Shown here: piece after piece, positions 7,409-17,670 of the stretch
How the letters are laid out: each line of letters opens with the position of its first letter
Numbering within the stretch: the stretch's first letter is position 1
Source: Halorubrum sp. DM2
GTDB lineage: Archaea > Halobacteriota > Halobacteria > Halobacteriales > Haloferacaceae
Reading direction: 5' to 3'
DNA: 64,000 nucleotides
Assembly (NCBI RefSeq): GCF_901686465.1
Contig: NZ_LR594487.1
Span: 372,001 to 436,000 of the forward strand
Notes under the pieces: model-generated
Seen by the model: the letters and a program-made list of their open reading frames with translations, nothing else
The model's database searches: none
What the model was told of the DNA's origin: nothing
Position numbers and translations under genes: made by a program

Positions 7409-8242
7409 GTGCGAGACACGCTCCGCGGTATCGTCGAACTCGCGCGCCTCGGCAACTGCGTCGCCGCCGGGGCCCTCACGGCGACCGGCGCGTTCGTCGC
7501 GGGCGCGAGCGGTGCCGCCCTCCCAACGGCGCTCGCGGCCGCGACGACCGTCTTCGCGGTCGCCGCGGGCAACGCGATCAACGACTACTTCGACCGCGAC
7601 ATCGACGCCGTCAACCGACCGGACCGCCCGATTCCCCGGGGAGCGGTCTCGCCGCGCGGCGCGCTCGCGACCGCCGTCTGCTGGTTCGCGATCGCGGTCG
7701 CGGCCGCGGTCCCCCTCCCGCCGCTCTCGATCGGCATCGCTGCGGTGAACCTCGTCGCCCTGGTCACCTACACGAGCCTGTTCAAGGGGACCCCCGGCCT
7801 CGGCAACGCTCTCGTCGCCTACCTCGTCGGCTCGACGTTCCTCTTCGGCGGGGCCGCGGTCGGAACCCCCCGAGCCGTCTCCGTCCTCGCCGCGCTCGCC
7901 GGCCTGTCGACGTTCACCCGGGAGGTGATCAAAGACGTCGAGGACGTGGCCGGCGACCGCGAGGAGGGACTCATCACCCTCCCCATCGCCGTCGGGGAGC
8001 GCCGCGCGCTGTGGATCGGCGCGGCCGCGCTGGTCGTCGCCGTCGCGGCCAGCCCGGTCCCGTACCTCTCGGGGACGTTCGGCGCGGCGTACCTCGCCGT
8101 CGTCGCCGTCGCCGACGCGGTCATGCTGTACGCGACCTACGAGAGCTTCGCCGACCCCGCCGCCGCGCAGTCGCGGTTCAAGTACGGCACGTTCCTCGCG
8201 GCGGCGGCGTTCGTCGTCGGGCGGGCGGCGGTGGTCCTCTGA
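7409..8242 (+). CDS. ubiA: UbiA-family prenyltransferase, probable digeranylgeranylglyceryl phosphate synthase
   Basis: The 277-residue integral membrane enzyme has about eight to nine hydrophobic segments and both aspartate-rich UbiA motifs: N58-D-Y-F-D-R-D64 and K-D176-V-E-D179-V-A-G-D183. The sequence type (AGNAINDYFDRDIDAVNRPDRPIPRGAVSP) matches archaeal DGGGP synthase, which adds the second geranylgeranyl chain to geranylgeranylglyceryl phosphate in membrane lipid synthesis at the cytoplasmic membrane. Other UbiA enzymes (menaquinone, heme O) are possible but have different motif contexts. Translation starts at a GTG with a TATA box 31 bases upstream. It is divergent from the NarO-like regulator. 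Confidence 0.82.
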   Translation: MRDTLRGIVELARLGNCVAAGALTATGAFVAGASGAALPTALAAATTVFAVAAGNAINDYFDRDIDAVNRPDRPIPRGAVSPRGALATAVCWFAIAVAAAVPLPPLSIGIAAVNLVALVTYTSLFKGTPGLGNALVAYLVGSTFLFGGAAVGTPRAVSVLAALAGLSTFTREVIKDVEDVAGDREEGLITLPIAVGERRALWIGAAALVVAVAASPVPYLSGTFGAAYLAVVAVADAVMLYATYESFADPAAAQSRFKYGTFLAAAAFVVGRAAVVL

Positions 8243-8360
8243 CCCGATCGTCGACCGCTGTGCGAGTCCGGTAGACCGGTCGCTATCCGGCGCAGTCTGC
8301 GAAAAAACGACGACGGTCGCGTTCGAAAACGCCGCTCGACGGCGAACGGTCAGGTGACGG

Positions 8361-8666
<306 letters not shown>

Positions 8667-8682
8667 CTACAGGACGCCCGTA

Positions 8683-8689
8683 TTAAATA
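8683..8689 (-). promoter_or_regulatory. TATA box of aIF1
   Basis: On the minus strand TATTTAA lies about 30 bases before the aIF1 ATG at 8654 and fits a leaderless promoter. Confidence 0.6.
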
Positions 8690-8708
8690 GTGTCGGGAAG
8701 CCCCCCGA

Positions 8709-11009
8709 TCAGCGGACGAACCGCCCGATGAGCGGCACTCGTTCGAGCGCGAGCCGCCGGACCGTCCGACGCGCCTCGTCGGCCTCGGCGCGCGTTATCG
8801 ATCCGGCGTACGCGGCGCGCTCGTACGCGGCCGCGACGGTCTCGATGCGCTCATCCGCGCCGAGCGTCCGGACCGCGTCGACGTAGCTCCGCGGCGTCTC
8901 CCCCGGTCGCCGCTCGCGATACCGGCCGGCGAGCAGCCGTTCGAGGTCCGCGAACGCGCGCTCGGCGTCCGCGGCCGGGTCGCGTCGCCGCCGCGGCAGG
9001 ACCGGTCCGATCTGTCGGCTCGCGCGGTCCGTCACCCCGATCCGCCGAGCGCCCGCGACCGCGAGCGCGACGACGAGCAGCCAGTACATCGCCGTCTCCG
9101 CGCTCGGCGTCGGCAGGAGTCCGCCGCCGTCGGAGCCGTCGCCCCCGCCGGTCTGTTGAACCTCGCCGGTCTCGGGGCCTTGGAGCCGCGAGACGTCGAC
9201 CGACGAGACACTCCCCGAGCCGTTCGTCTCGTTTCCGTCCGCTGTCGCCGGGTCGCTCGACCCGTTCCCCTCCGCGTCGGACGCGGGGTCGCCGCCGTCG
9301 CCGCCGTCACCGCCGAGCGCGTCCGGGCGGACCGTCCCGGTGTCCGCCTCTAAGGTCTGGTCCGGCGCGGACGCCTCGGTGTCGACGTTCTCCGCCCCGT
9401 CGGCGCGCGCCTCCGCGAGCCGGGTGTTCCGGGCCTCGTCGCGGGGGTCGGAGGGAGTGGGGTCGAACGCCACCCAGCCGCGGTCCGGGACGTATATCGA
9501 CACCCACGTGTGGGCGTTCTGCCCGCGGACGACGTACTCGTCCTCGCCGACCCGCTGGCCCGAGGTGTAGCCGCTCTCGAACCGGGTCGGGACCCCCTGC
9601 GACCGGAGCATCGCCGCCATCGTGGTCGCGAAGTACACGCAGTACCCCGCGTCCATCTCGAAGAGGAACGCGTCGGCGATGTCGCCCTCGGGCCGCTGGA
9701 CGGTCAGCGAGTAGTCGTACTCGGACCGCAGGTACGCCTCGACCGCGGCCGCCCGCTCGTACGGGGAGTCGGCGTCCGCCGCCGCCGTGATCTCCGCGGT
9801 CCGCTCGCCGATCCGGTCGGGGGTGCTCTCCGGGAGCTGCGTGTAGCGCCCCTCGATCGCCGCCGGGTAGCCGTCGCTCGCGTTCCGGAGGTCGGCCGGG
9901 TCGGCGTCGAGCACGCGGCTCTCCACGGTCGCCCGCTCGCCCGGTTCGAGCGGCTCCGCGAGCCGGAGGCTGCCGCGCTCGTCGACCCTGACCGCCCCGT
10001 CGCCCGGGCCGGACGCGGAGACGGGCTTCCACGGTGCCGGCAGCGCGGTCGACTCGGTCTCCGCGGTGATCGACACGGCGGCGGTCTCGGTCGAGCCGGG
10101 CGGGCCGGAGAGCGACCCGCCGAGGGTGGACCGCTCCCCGGTCCTGACCCAGCCGTCGCCGGTGTAGGTGTCGTACGCGCCCGTGTGCCAGTTCCGTTCG
10201 ACCGGGCTCTCGATCGTGTATCGCACCTCCGGTGAGAGCCGCGTCGTCCCGACGACCGTCAGCTCGTCGTCGCCGCTCAGGCTCGACTCCAGCGTCGCCG
10301 TGCCGCGGTCGATCCCGAGCGGTGCCGCCCCGCCCGCCGGGATCACGGTGACCGTCGCGCTCGCGACGACCATCGCCGCGACCACCACCGCGAACGTGCC
10401 GGCGTGGCCGCGGCGGCGGCTCGGCGTCGAGAGCGTCGAGAGACCGACGGCGAGCGCCAGCCCGACGACGCCGGCGACCGCCGCCCACGTGCCGGCGTCG
10501 CCGGTGAGCACGAGGAATCCGAGGGTCCCGCCGGCGGCGGTCGCGGCCGCGACGTGGCGGCCGCGGCCGGCGAAGTAGCCGACGAGGAACGTCGGCACCG
10601 GTGCCACGGCGAGCACCCATATGTCCGCGAGCGCCAGCCGCAACACGGAGAGACCGGTCGACAGCGCGAGGACGTCGAGGGCGACGCTGCGGACGGTGAA
10701 CAGCGCGCGCTGACTCTCGGGGATCGCGAACAGGTACCCCGACAGGCCGGCGACGAGAACCCCTGTGGCCAGCCACAGCGCGGTCCGCTCGCTCACGACC
10801 CGCGCCAGCGCCAGCCCGCCGATCCCGGCGACCGCGACGACGGCGGCGGTCCGCGCCGTCCCGCCGACGACGTTCGTCACCCGGAAGAAGACCGCGAGGT
10901 ACGCCGCGGCGGCGACGACGACGCCGACGACCGCCGGGTCGGCGACGCGCCGATCGCCGCCGTCCGCCGCCGCGAGGCGAGCCGTCTCCCCGGACGATTC
11001 GCGGCTCAC
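8709..11009 (-). CDS. Membrane-anchored transglutaminase-like protein (DUF3488/DUF4129 type)
   Basis: The 766-residue protein starts with a block of hydrophobic segments (about 30-230), then a large presumably extracellular part with a transglutaminase-like papain-fold domain (about 405-505). The triad residues are visible as the cysteine in DAGYCVYFATTMAAML, the histidine in GQNAHTWVSIYV and the aspartate in WVAFDPTPSDPR. A long Gly/Asp/Ser-rich linker leads to a further membrane helix and a cytoplasmic DUF4129-like tail. It overlaps the DUF58 gene by 4 bp and is the last gene of a MoxR-DUF58-transglutaminase operon. Such operons occur widely; peptide-bond or crosslinking chemistry at the cell surface is an inference. 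Confidence 0.88.
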   Translation of the reverse strand: MSRESSGETARLAAADGGDRRVADPAVVGVVVAAAAYLAVFFRVTNVVGGTARTAAVVAVAGIGGLALARVVSERTALWLATGVLVAGLSGYLFAIPESQRALFTVRSVALDVLALSTGLSVLRLALADIWVLAVAPVPTFLVGYFAGRGRHVAAATAAGGTLGFLVLTGDAGTWAAVAGVVGLALAVGLSTLSTPSRRRGHAGTFAVVVAAMVVASATVTVIPAGGAAPLGIDRGTATLESSLSGDDELTVVGTTRLSPEVRYTIESPVERNWHTGAYDTYTGDGWVRTGERSTLGGSLSGPPGSTETAAVSITAETESTALPAPWKPVSASGPGDGAVRVDERGSLRLAEPLEPGERATVESRVLDADPADLRNASDGYPAAIEGRYTQLPESTPDRIGERTAEITAAADADSPYERAAAVEAYLRSEYDYSLTVQRPEGDIADAFLFEMDAGYCVYFATTMAAMLRSQGVPTRFESGYTSGQRVGEDEYVVRGQNAHTWVSIYVPDRGWVAFDPTPSDPRDEARNTRLAEARADGAENVDTEASAPDQTLEADTGTVRPDALGGDGGDGGDPASDAEGNGSSDPATADGNETNGSGSVSSVDVSRLQGPETGEVQQTGGGDGSDGGGLLPTPSAETAMYWLLVVALAVAGARRIGVTDRASRQIGPVLPRRRRDPAADAERAFADLERLLAGRYRERRPGETPRSYVDAVRTLGADERIETVAAAYERAAYAGSITRAEADEARRTVRRLALERVPLIGRFVR

Positions 11010-12193
11010 GACGGCGTCACCTCTCGGTTCTCCGACGCCGCGCCTGTCCGCCCCCGTCCGGGGTCGCCGGTCGCGGCGCGCTCCTCGTCCGCCTCGCGGC
11101 GCAGGTCGGCGAACGAGACGGACCGGTCACCGGTCCGGAACCGGGCACCGCTCGTGTCGGCGATGACCGTCACGTCGGCGTCGTCGTCGGTCACCGTCCC
11201 CGGGCCGGTCCGCGCCGCGAGTTCGAGCACCTCGCGCCGCCCGCGCCCGCCCGGCGACGCCGACGCGCGTCCGGCCGGCAGCGCCACCTCGACGGGGACG
11301 CCGTCGTCGAGCAGCGCCAGCGCGAGGCTGACGGTCGCCCGCGCGAGCTCGTCGGCCGCCGCCGCGCTCGGGGGACGATCGTCGGCCGAGCCGTCGCCCC
11401 GATCTGCGGTCCCGAACCCGGTGATCTCGTCGCCGCCGCTGACGGCGGTCCCGCCCGCGATCGTCACCTGGTTCCGGGCAGTCTCGGCCGCGAACTCCTT
11501 GACGACGATCTCGTCGCGCTTGGCGGTCGTCGCCCAGTGGACGTCGCGGACCGCGTCGCCGCGGGTGTACTCGCGGAGCCGGTCGAACTCCTCGCGCTCC
11601 CGGCTCACGTCGACCGCGTCGGCCGCGCGTAGCGCCCGCCGGAACCCGGTCGGGATCGGGTCGCGCGGCGGGTAGACGATCACCGCGGCGGTCTCGTCGA
11701 CGACGAGGTCGCGCTCGAACAGCCCGAACACGTCGGTGACGGTGAGGTCGATCGGTCCGAGGACCCGCTCGCCGCGCCGGCGGTACGTCACGCGGTACGA
11801 GATCGGCTCCGTCCCGACGGACGCCCGAATCGGTGTCGTCGGCCCGTCCAGCCCCTCGTCGACGCGCACGTGGATGTCGGCGAGAAACGAGAGAGAGGCG
11901 GTGCCGTCACCTCGCGTCGCCCCGGAGCCGAACTCCAAGCGCACGTCCCGCGTCTCCCCGACGAACCCGTCCGGCGGCGGCACGTGTCGCACTGGGGGGG
12001 TCTCGACGCGCGACACCTGAACGTAGCCGGCGGCGAGCGCGACGGCGACCGGGAGCACGACCGCGTCGAGCGCGCGGCCGCCGGCGACGAGCGCGCTGGC
12101 GACCGCGACGAGTCCGGCGACGCCGGCGACGCGCCCCCGGCGGGTGAGCGAAGCGGTCATCGGTGTGCGGGGGGAGCCGGCACCGTCGATCAC
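11006..12193 (-). CDS. DUF58 domain protein of the MoxR operon
   Basis: The 395-residue protein has two N-terminal membrane segments (about 19-62), a beta-rich region, and the DUF58 core with the signature REYTRGDAVRDVHWATTAKRDEIVVKEFAAE (about 205-240). DUF58 proteins resemble von Willebrand A domains and act with MoxR-type AAA ATPases. The ATG at 12193 overlaps the stop of the moxR gene by 4 bp; a second ATG at 12160 (MTASLTRRGRV) starts nearer the first helix and is an alternative. The end overlaps the transglutaminase gene by 4 bp, so all three genes are tightly coupled. Confidence 0.88.
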   Translation of the reverse strand: MIDGAGSPRTPMTASLTRRGRVAGVAGLVAVASALVAGGRALDAVVLPVAVALAAGYVQVSRVETPPVRHVPPPDGFVGETRDVRLEFGSGATRGDGTASLSFLADIHVRVDEGLDGPTTPIRASVGTEPISYRVTYRRRGERVLGPIDLTVTDVFGLFERDLVVDETAAVIVYPPRDPIPTGFRRALRAADAVDVSREREEFDRLREYTRGDAVRDVHWATTAKRDEIVVKEFAAETARNQVTIAGGTAVSGGDEITGFGTADRGDGSADDRPPSAAAADELARATVSLALALLDDGVPVEVALPAGRASASPGGRGRREVLELAARTGPGTVTDDDADVTVIADTSGARFRTGDRSVSFADLRREADEERAATGDPGRGRTGAASENREVTPS

Positions 12194-13221
12194 TCCACCC
12201 GGACTCGGTCGAGCGCGTCGTCGACGACGTCGGTGCCGTCGGTCCCGCCCGCCTCGGTCCGGATTCGGTGCGAGAGTACGGTCGGTGCCTCGGCCTGAAC
12301 GTCGTCGGGGATCACGTACCCGCGGCCGTCGAGGGCGGCGCGGGCCTGCGATGCCCGGATCAGCGCGAGGCTCCCGCGGGGGCTCGCGCCGAGTTCGGCG
12401 TTCCGGCGGGTGAACACCGCGAGCCGGGCCACGTACTCCCTGACCGCCTCCGAGGCCTCGATCTCGCCGACGATCGCCCGGGCGCGCCGCACGTCCCCGA
12501 CCGTCGCGACCGGCTCCACCGCGTCGACCGGGTGTTCACCGGCGAGCCGGTCGAGGATCGCCGCCTCCTCGTCGGTGTCCGGGTAGCCGAGCCGGATCTT
12601 CTTCGTGAAGCGGTCGACCTCCGCGACGGGCAGCTCGTAGGTCTGTCCCGGCTCGACGTCGTTCTGGGTCGCGATCACGCAGAACGGGTCCGGCAGGCTC
12701 CGCGTCGTCCCGTCGGTGGTCACCTGGTTCTCCTCCATCGCCTCCAGTAGCGCCGACTGCGTCTTCGGCGGCGCGCGGTTGATCTCGTCGCCGAGGACGA
12801 CGTTCGCGAACACCGGCCCGGGCTGGAAGTCGAACTCGTCCGTTCGACGGTTGAAGACGTTGACGCCGGTGATGTCCGAGGGAAGGAGGTCGGGCGTGAA
12901 CTGGACGCGCTTGAACGAGCCGTCGATCGAGCGCGCGACCGACTTCGCGAGCGTCGTCTTCCCGACGCCCGGCACGTCCTCGACGAGGAGGTGGCCGCGC
13001 GCCAACACCGTGACGAGGACGTGTTCGACCGCGTCGCGCTTGCCGACGATCACCTCTTCGACCGCGCTCGCGATTCGGTCCGCGAGCGCGGCGACGTCCG
13101 CCGGCGTCTCGGGTTCGCCCGCCGCGGCGGTGTCGGAGGCGGCCCTCACCGACTCCCCCTCGCCGTCGCCGGACTCCGCGGGGTCCGCTCCGATCGGTCC
13201 CGGCTCTCCGGGGTCCGTCAT
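12190..13221 (-). CDS. MoxR-family AAA+ ATPase
   Basis: The 343-residue ATPase has an acidic N-terminal extension (about 1-45), Walker A (EDVPGVGKTTLAKS), Walker B (VVLGDEINRAPPKTQSALLEAMEE) and the MoxR signatures RVQFTPDLLPSDITGVNVF and ATQNDVEPGQTYELPVAEVDRF. MoxR ATPases act as chaperone-like remodelling factors for partners with von Willebrand A-like domains. This is the first gene of the operon with DUF58 and transglutaminase genes. No clear TATA box was identified in the 195-bp gap before it. Confidence 0.92.
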   Translation of the reverse strand: MTDPGEPGPIGADPAESGDGEGESVRAASDTAAAGEPETPADVAALADRIASAVEEVIVGKRDAVEHVLVTVLARGHLLVEDVPGVGKTTLAKSVARSIDGSFKRVQFTPDLLPSDITGVNVFNRRTDEFDFQPGPVFANVVLGDEINRAPPKTQSALLEAMEENQVTTDGTTRSLPDPFCVIATQNDVEPGQTYELPVAEVDRFTKKIRLGYPDTDEEAAILDRLAGEHPVDAVEPVATVGDVRRARAIVGEIEASEAVREYVARLAVFTRRNAELGASPRGSLALIRASQARAALDGRGYVIPDDVQAEAPTVLSHRIRTEAGGTDGTDVVDDALDRVRVE

Positions 13222-13416
13222 AGCCGGTCGATCTCGTCCGGGCGGGTCTCGTCCGGCGCGGTTGCCCGTCCGGGTACGACCGTGCGAATGCTCCCCGTGA
13301 TCATCGATATGACTCGGGTAAGGAGAGGAACGGCATATGCGTTCCGCCGGCCGAACTCCCGAACGGTACGGAGAACGGGGAGCTACGGCGACTACGCGTT
13401 CCGGGAGCCGCGACGG

Positions 13417-14799
13417 TCAGGCGTCCCGGACGTTCCGCCCGACGGCGTCGCCGAACGACGCCGCCCCGGTCGCGGGATCGCGCTCGTAGACGACCTCTCC
13501 GCGGACGAGCGTGACCTCGGGGAAGACGCCGCGGAGCCCCTCGAAGGGGGTCCACGCGCAGGCGCTGTGGAGCGCGGCGGCCTCGATCTCCCGCGGGTCG
13601 GCGGTGTCGACTAAGACGAGGTCGGCGTCGTACCCCTCGGCGACCCGTCCCTTCCGGTCGAGTCCGAACGTCTCGGCCGGGTTCGCGGCGACGACGTCGC
13701 GGACGCGTTCGAGCGACAGCTCCCCCGTTCGGACCGATTCGAGCAGCAGCGGGTACAGCGTCTCGACCCCCGGGACGCCGCTTGGCGCGTCGACGAGCCC
13801 CCGCCGCTTCTCGTCGACGGCGTGCGGCGCGTGGTCGGTCGCGACCACGTCGACGTCGCCCGCGGCGAGTCGCGCGAACAGCGCCTCGCGGCGCTCCTCG
13901 GAGCGGAGCGGCGGGTTCATCCGCCCGAACGTCCCGAGCGACCGCGTCCGCTCGCGGGAGAGGAACAGGTGGTGCGGCGTCACCTCGCAGGTGACGCTGG
14001 GGGCCGCGTCGGTCCCGGCTCTGCCGGCCTCGCCCCCCTCGTCGCCGTCGGCCCTCCCCTCGCGGGCCTCCACAACGGCGTCGACCGCCTCCGGCGTCGA
14101 GGTGTGCGCGATGTGGACCCGCGCGTCGCGGTCCGCGGCCGCCGCGAGCGCGCGCTCGACGGCCGCGACCTCCGCGTCGGCGGTCCGGTAGGCGGACCAC
14201 GCGTCCGCGATTGCGGCCGTCCCGATCCCGCCGAGGTCGCCGTCGAGGGCGCTCTCGTCGAACAGCGTCGCGTCCTCGGCGTGGACCGTCACGGGGACGC
14301 CGCGGGCGGTCGCCTCGTCGAGCGCCTCCCCGAACAGGTCGGCGTCGATCCCCATGTCGCCCGTCGAGTCCGCGAGGAACACCTCGCCGAGCGCGAACAG
14401 GGGCCGGTCGAACAGGCTCTCCGGGTCCCAGTCGGGGGTCACGCCGCCGTTGATCCCGTAGTCGACGAGCGACTCGGCGGCGAGCGCCGCCTTCTCGTCG
14501 AACGCCTCGCCGTCGACGGTGGGCGGCGAGGTGTTCGGCTGGTCGACGACGGTCGTCACCCCGCCCGCGGCCGCGCTGCGCGAGCCGGAACTCCACGTCT
14601 CCTTGTGGCTCCCGCCCGGTTCGCGGAAGTGAACGTGGACGTCGACCGCGCCCGGGAGCAGGTGTCTCCCGCGCGCTTCGAGCACGCGCTCGCCGGCGTC
14701 GGCGTCCAGCCCCTCGGCGACCGCGTCGATCCGTCCGTCGTCGCCGATCCGCACGTCCCGTACCCGGCCGTCGGCCAGCGTCGCGCCCGTGATAAGCAT
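13417..14799 (-). CDS. pyrC: Dihydroorotase
   Basis: The 460-residue amidohydrolase is the class I dihydroorotase of pyrimidine synthesis, which interconverts N-carbamoyl aspartate and dihydroorotate. The metal-binding motif DVHVHFREPGGSHKE is near residue 53, followed by TTVVDQPNTSPPT, the metal histidines in VTVHAEDA and HIAHTSTPEA, and TDHAPH (the catalytic aspartate region). The C-terminal ...ADLVLVDT and WTPFEGLRGVFPEVTLVRGEVVYE segments are usual. An acidic low-complexity loop (EGRADGDEGGEAG) interrupts the core. Allantoinase is a related alternative, but the HFREPG motif and the absence of purine catabolic neighbours favour dihydroorotase. Confidence 0.87.
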   Translation of the reverse strand: MLITGATLADGRVRDVRIGDDGRIDAVAEGLDADAGERVLEARGRHLLPGAVDVHVHFREPGGSHKETWSSGSRSAAAGGVTTVVDQPNTSPPTVDGEAFDEKAALAAESLVDYGINGGVTPDWDPESLFDRPLFALGEVFLADSTGDMGIDADLFGEALDEATARGVPVTVHAEDATLFDESALDGDLGGIGTAAIADAWSAYRTADAEVAAVERALAAAADRDARVHIAHTSTPEAVDAVVEAREGRADGDEGGEAGRAGTDAAPSVTCEVTPHHLFLSRERTRSLGTFGRMNPPLRSEERREALFARLAAGDVDVVATDHAPHAVDEKRRGLVDAPSGVPGVETLYPLLLESVRTGELSLERVRDVVAANPAETFGLDRKGRVAEGYDADLVLVDTADPREIEAAALHSACAWTPFEGLRGVFPEVTLVRGEVVYERDPATGAASFGDAVGRNVRDA

Positions 14800-14958
14800 C
14801 GTGTCCCCCGCTCGCGGCGCGCGGGATAAACGCTGGCGGTTCCGCCCGGCGGGCGTCGCGGCCCGATCGCGCCGACGGACCGCCGGACGCCGCCACGAGG
14901 CGACGGACCGCAGACGTCACCACAAGAGGTTTGCCGTCTCCGGCGTCTCCTCACTCGC

Positions 14959-15501
14959 ATGGCCCTCGCCCTCCTGTCGCTCTCGGCTTCGATCTCTCTG
15001 CTCGCAGTCTCTCCGCTCGCGGTCTCCGCGGTCGCGGACTCGCTCGTCGGCTGGCTGTGGACGGCCGCGCTGTTCCTGTTTCCGGGTCTCGTCGCCGCGG
15101 GACTGTGCGCACCGTTCCTCGCCGTCAAGCGGGTTCGGGCCCTGTTCCGCGCGCTCCCGCCGGCGGGCCGGACCCTCCCCTCGTACGTCGCCGTCGCGGT
15201 CGGGCTCTCGATCCCGTATCTCGCCGGCGTCGTCCTCACCGTCGCGCTCGTCGACTCGGCCGGTCCCGGCTGGAGCGAGGGCTTCCTCGACACCGCCCTG
15301 TTCGGCGGGCTCCTCGTCGGCCTCGTCGCCCCCGCGGTCGCCGTGATCGGGCTTCCGCGCCTCGGACTCGACTGGGACTCGACGGGGTACGGTCCCTCGA
15401 CGTGGCTCCTCCTCGTCGCGGCCGGCCTGTGGTACGCGTTCGTCGCCGCGGTCCCGCTGGTCGCGCTCGCCGTCGGCATGGCGCTGCCGGGCGGGTACTG
15501 A
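14959..15501 (+). CDS. Membrane protein of unknown function (180 residues)
   Basis: The product has about five hydrophobic segments (near 5-28, 32-53, 74-99, 110-130, 147-175) and almost no large soluble part. I do not recognise the family. Codon use and GC-rich third positions are normal for the genome, so it is likely a real gene. It is divergent from pyrC with 159 bp between the starts and is followed 83 bp later by another small membrane protein on the same strand. Confidence 0.65.
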   Translation: MALALLSLSASISLLAVSPLAVSAVADSLVGWLWTAALFLFPGLVAAGLCAPFLAVKRVRALFRALPPAGRTLPSYVAVAVGLSIPYLAGVVLTVALVDSAGPGWSEGFLDTALFGGLLVGLVAPAVAVIGLPRLGLDWDSTGYGPSTWLLLVAAGLWYAFVAAVPLVALAVGMALPGGY

Positions 15502-15584
15502 GCGGCGCTCGAACGGGTCGCGGCGCGCCGCGGAACCGCTCCGAGGCGTAAGATTTTCCTCGGGGTCGCGTCGTAAGCTCGGGT

Positions 15585-15824
15585 ATGTTCCCCGCTCCCT
15601 TCCGGCTGTTCTTCGCCGTCGTTCCCCTCCTCGTCGCCGGCGGCGCGCTGGCGATGGCGGCGTTCCCCCGTCGACTGACCCGATGGAACCTGCGCTCCGC
15701 GGACGGCTCGACGGAGACGATCGAGCCGAGCGACACGCGGATCCTGCTGATGCGCGTCATGGGCGTCGTCGTCGCCGGTCTCGCGCTGTTCATGTTGTAC
15801 ACGAGCTTCAGGATACTCCCCTGA
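15585..15824 (+). CDS. Small two-helix membrane protein (DUF6199-like)
   Basis: The 79-residue protein has two membrane helices (about 7-27 and 54-73) separated by a loop [31 protein letters not shown]. The pattern of a P-x-x-x-W segment, a short polar loop with PS, and R-x-x-G before the second helix matches small bacterial and archaeal proteins grouped as DUF6199. Function unknown. It lies between another membrane protein gene and serS on the same strand. Confidence 0.65.
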   Translation: MFPAPFRLFFAVVPLLVAGGALAMAAFPRRLTRWNLRSADGSTETIEPSDTRILLMRVMGVVVAGLALFMLYTSFRILP

Positions 15825-15936
15825 CGGTCGTCGACGCCCTTCCGGCGATCGGAACCGACGCCGCCCGCAACCGACCGTGCCACCCGCTGTCGACGCTCCG
15901 ATACGGTTTTGGGTCGCCCCGCGGAACTCCCGGCAA

Positions 15937-17310
15937 ATGCTGTCTCGACAGTTCGTCCGGGAGAACCCCGAGGTCGTCCGCGAGGCGCTCGACAACAAGG
16001 GCGTCGACGTCGACCTCGACCGGATACTCGACGTCGACGAGGAGTGGCGGGAGCTGAAACAGCGCGGCGACGACCTGCGCCACGAGCGCAACGAGGTCTC
16101 CTCGAAGATCGGCGAACTGAAGGGGGCCGGCGAGGAGGAGGCGGCCCAGGAGGCGATCGAGCGCTCGCAGGAGCTCAAGTCGGAGCTTCAGGGGATCGAG
16201 GAGCGCGCCGAGGAACTAGAGACCGAACTGGAGGAGTCGCTGCTCGAACTCCCGCAGATCCCGCAAGACTCCGTCCCTGTGGGCGAAGACGAGTCCGAGA
16301 ACGTCGAGCGCCGCCGCGAGGGGTTCGACGACCTCCGCAAGCTCCCCGAGGAGGTGACGCCGCACTACGACCTCGGCGAGGACCTCGAAATCTTAGACTT
16401 CGAGCGCGGCGCGAAGGTCGCCGGCGGCGGCTTCTACGTCGCGAAGGGCGACGGCGCGCGCCTCGAACACGCGCTGATCCAGTTCATGCTCGATGTCCAC
16501 CGCGAGCAGGGGTACGAGGACGTGTTCCCGCCGATCCCGGTCAACTCCGCCTCGATGCGCGGCACCGGTCAGCTCCCGAAGTTCACCGAGGACGCCTACC
16601 GAGTGGAGGGATCGAACGAGGACGCGTACGACGACGACGACCTCTGGCTGCTCCCGACCGCGGAGGTGCCCGTCACCAACCTCCACCGCGACGAGATCCT
16701 GCTCGGCGAGGACCTCCCGCTCAAGTATCAGGCGTACACCCCGAACTTCCGGCAGGAGGCGGGCGAACACGGCACCGAGACGCGCGGCATCGTCCGCGTC
16801 CACCAGTTCAACAAGGTGGAGATGGTGAACTTCGTCCGCCCCGAGGAGAGCGACGAGCGCTTCGAGGGGCTCGTCGACGAGGCCGAGGAGGTGCTCCGTC
16901 GGCTGGAGCTTCCCTATCGCATCCTTGAGATGTGTACCGGCGACCTCGGCTTCACGCAGGCGAAGAAGTACGACGTGGAGGTGTGGGCACCCGGCGACGA
17001 CATGGACGAGGGCCCCGAAGAGGGCGGCCGCTGGTTGGAGGTCTCCTCGGTCTCGAACTTCGAGGACTTTCAGGCGCGCCGTGCCGGCATCCAGTACCGC
17101 GAAGAACACCACGAGTCCGCGGAGTACCTCCACACCCTGAACGGCTCCGGGCTCGCGGTCCCCCGGATCGTCGTCGCGGTCTTGGAGTACTACCAGAACG
17201 ACGACGGCACCGTCACCGTTCCCGAGGCGCTGCGCCCGTACATGGGCGGCACCGAGGTCATCGAGGGGCACGACCCGGTCGGCGAGACGAAGCTCGGAAG
17301 CGGGGAGTGA
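15937..17310 (+). CDS. serS: Seryl-tRNA synthetase
   Basis: The 457-residue enzyme charges tRNA-Ser. An N-terminal long coiled-coil arm (about 28-110, rich in Glu and Lys) binds tRNA. The class II core follows, with motif 2 [28 protein letters not shown] and motif 3 near the C-terminus ([17 protein letters not shown]). Length is normal for the bacterial-type enzyme found in haloarchaea. I start at the ATG at 15937 ([18 protein letters not shown]), which matches the family N-terminus; the frame is open for 20 codons further upstream. It lies alone after two membrane protein genes. Confidence 0.95.
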   Translation: MLSRQFVRENPEVVREALDNKGVDVDLDRILDVDEEWRELKQRGDDLRHERNEVSSKIGELKGAGEEEAAQEAIERSQELKSELQGIEERAEELETELEESLLELPQIPQDSVPVGEDESENVERRREGFDDLRKLPEEVTPHYDLGEDLEILDFERGAKVAGGGFYVAKGDGARLEHALIQFMLDVHREQGYEDVFPPIPVNSASMRGTGQLPKFTEDAYRVEGSNEDAYDDDDLWLLPTAEVPVTNLHRDEILLGEDLPLKYQAYTPNFRQEAGEHGTETRGIVRVHQFNKVEMVNFVRPEESDERFEGLVDEAEEVLRRLELPYRILEMCTGDLGFTQAKKYDVEVWAPGDDMDEGPEEGGRWLEVSSVSNFEDFQARRAGIQYREEHHESAEYLHTLNGSGLAVPRIVVAVLEYYQNDDGTVTVPEALRPYMGGTEVIEGHDPVGETKLGSGE

Positions 17311-17338
17311 GCGGGCCGGGCGCGATCGGCCCGAACCG

Positions 17339-17545
17339 CTACCGACGCCAGAGGATCAGGACGCCGGCCACCACCGAGAGGCCGACGACCGTCAGCGCTT
17401 CGCCCATCATTCCCGGGTCGCTCAGCGTTGCGATTCCGACGGCCGTCGTCACGAGCCCGACGACCAGCGCGATCGCCCCCAACACGACGTTCGGAACGAA
17501 TCCGAGCAGGACATCGAAGACGAGTTCGACAACGTCGTCGATCAT
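17339..17545 (-). CDS. Small membrane protein (68 residues)
   Basis: Two hydrophobic helices (about 5-36 and 46-65) make up nearly the whole product, which begins MIDDVVELVFDVLLGF and ends WRR. I do not recognise the family, although similar short two-helix proteins are common in haloarchaea. It is convergent with serS (28 bp between ends). A repeat element of the nine-copy family lies just upstream. The sequence GTTATC about 29 bases before the ATG might be its promoter. Confidence 0.55.
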   Translation of the reverse strand: MIDDVVELVFDVLLGFVPNVVLGAIALVVGLVTTAVGIATLSDPGMMGEALTVVGLSVVAGVLILWRR

Positions 17546-17670
17546 GGGTCTCTGAGTCTCGTTCGCCCTCCGACGATAACGTTTCGGCAGGAAAATAGGA
17601 ATAAACCGTTCGGTAGAGTCTCACGAATTGCTCAGTACAGGAGACTTAGCGACCGATCCACCAGATCGGT

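Noticed and set aside
14556..16178. 540-codon minus-strand frame across pyrC, two membrane protein genes and serS
   Set aside because: It overlaps four better supported genes and has low-complexity Arg/Ser/Pro composition.
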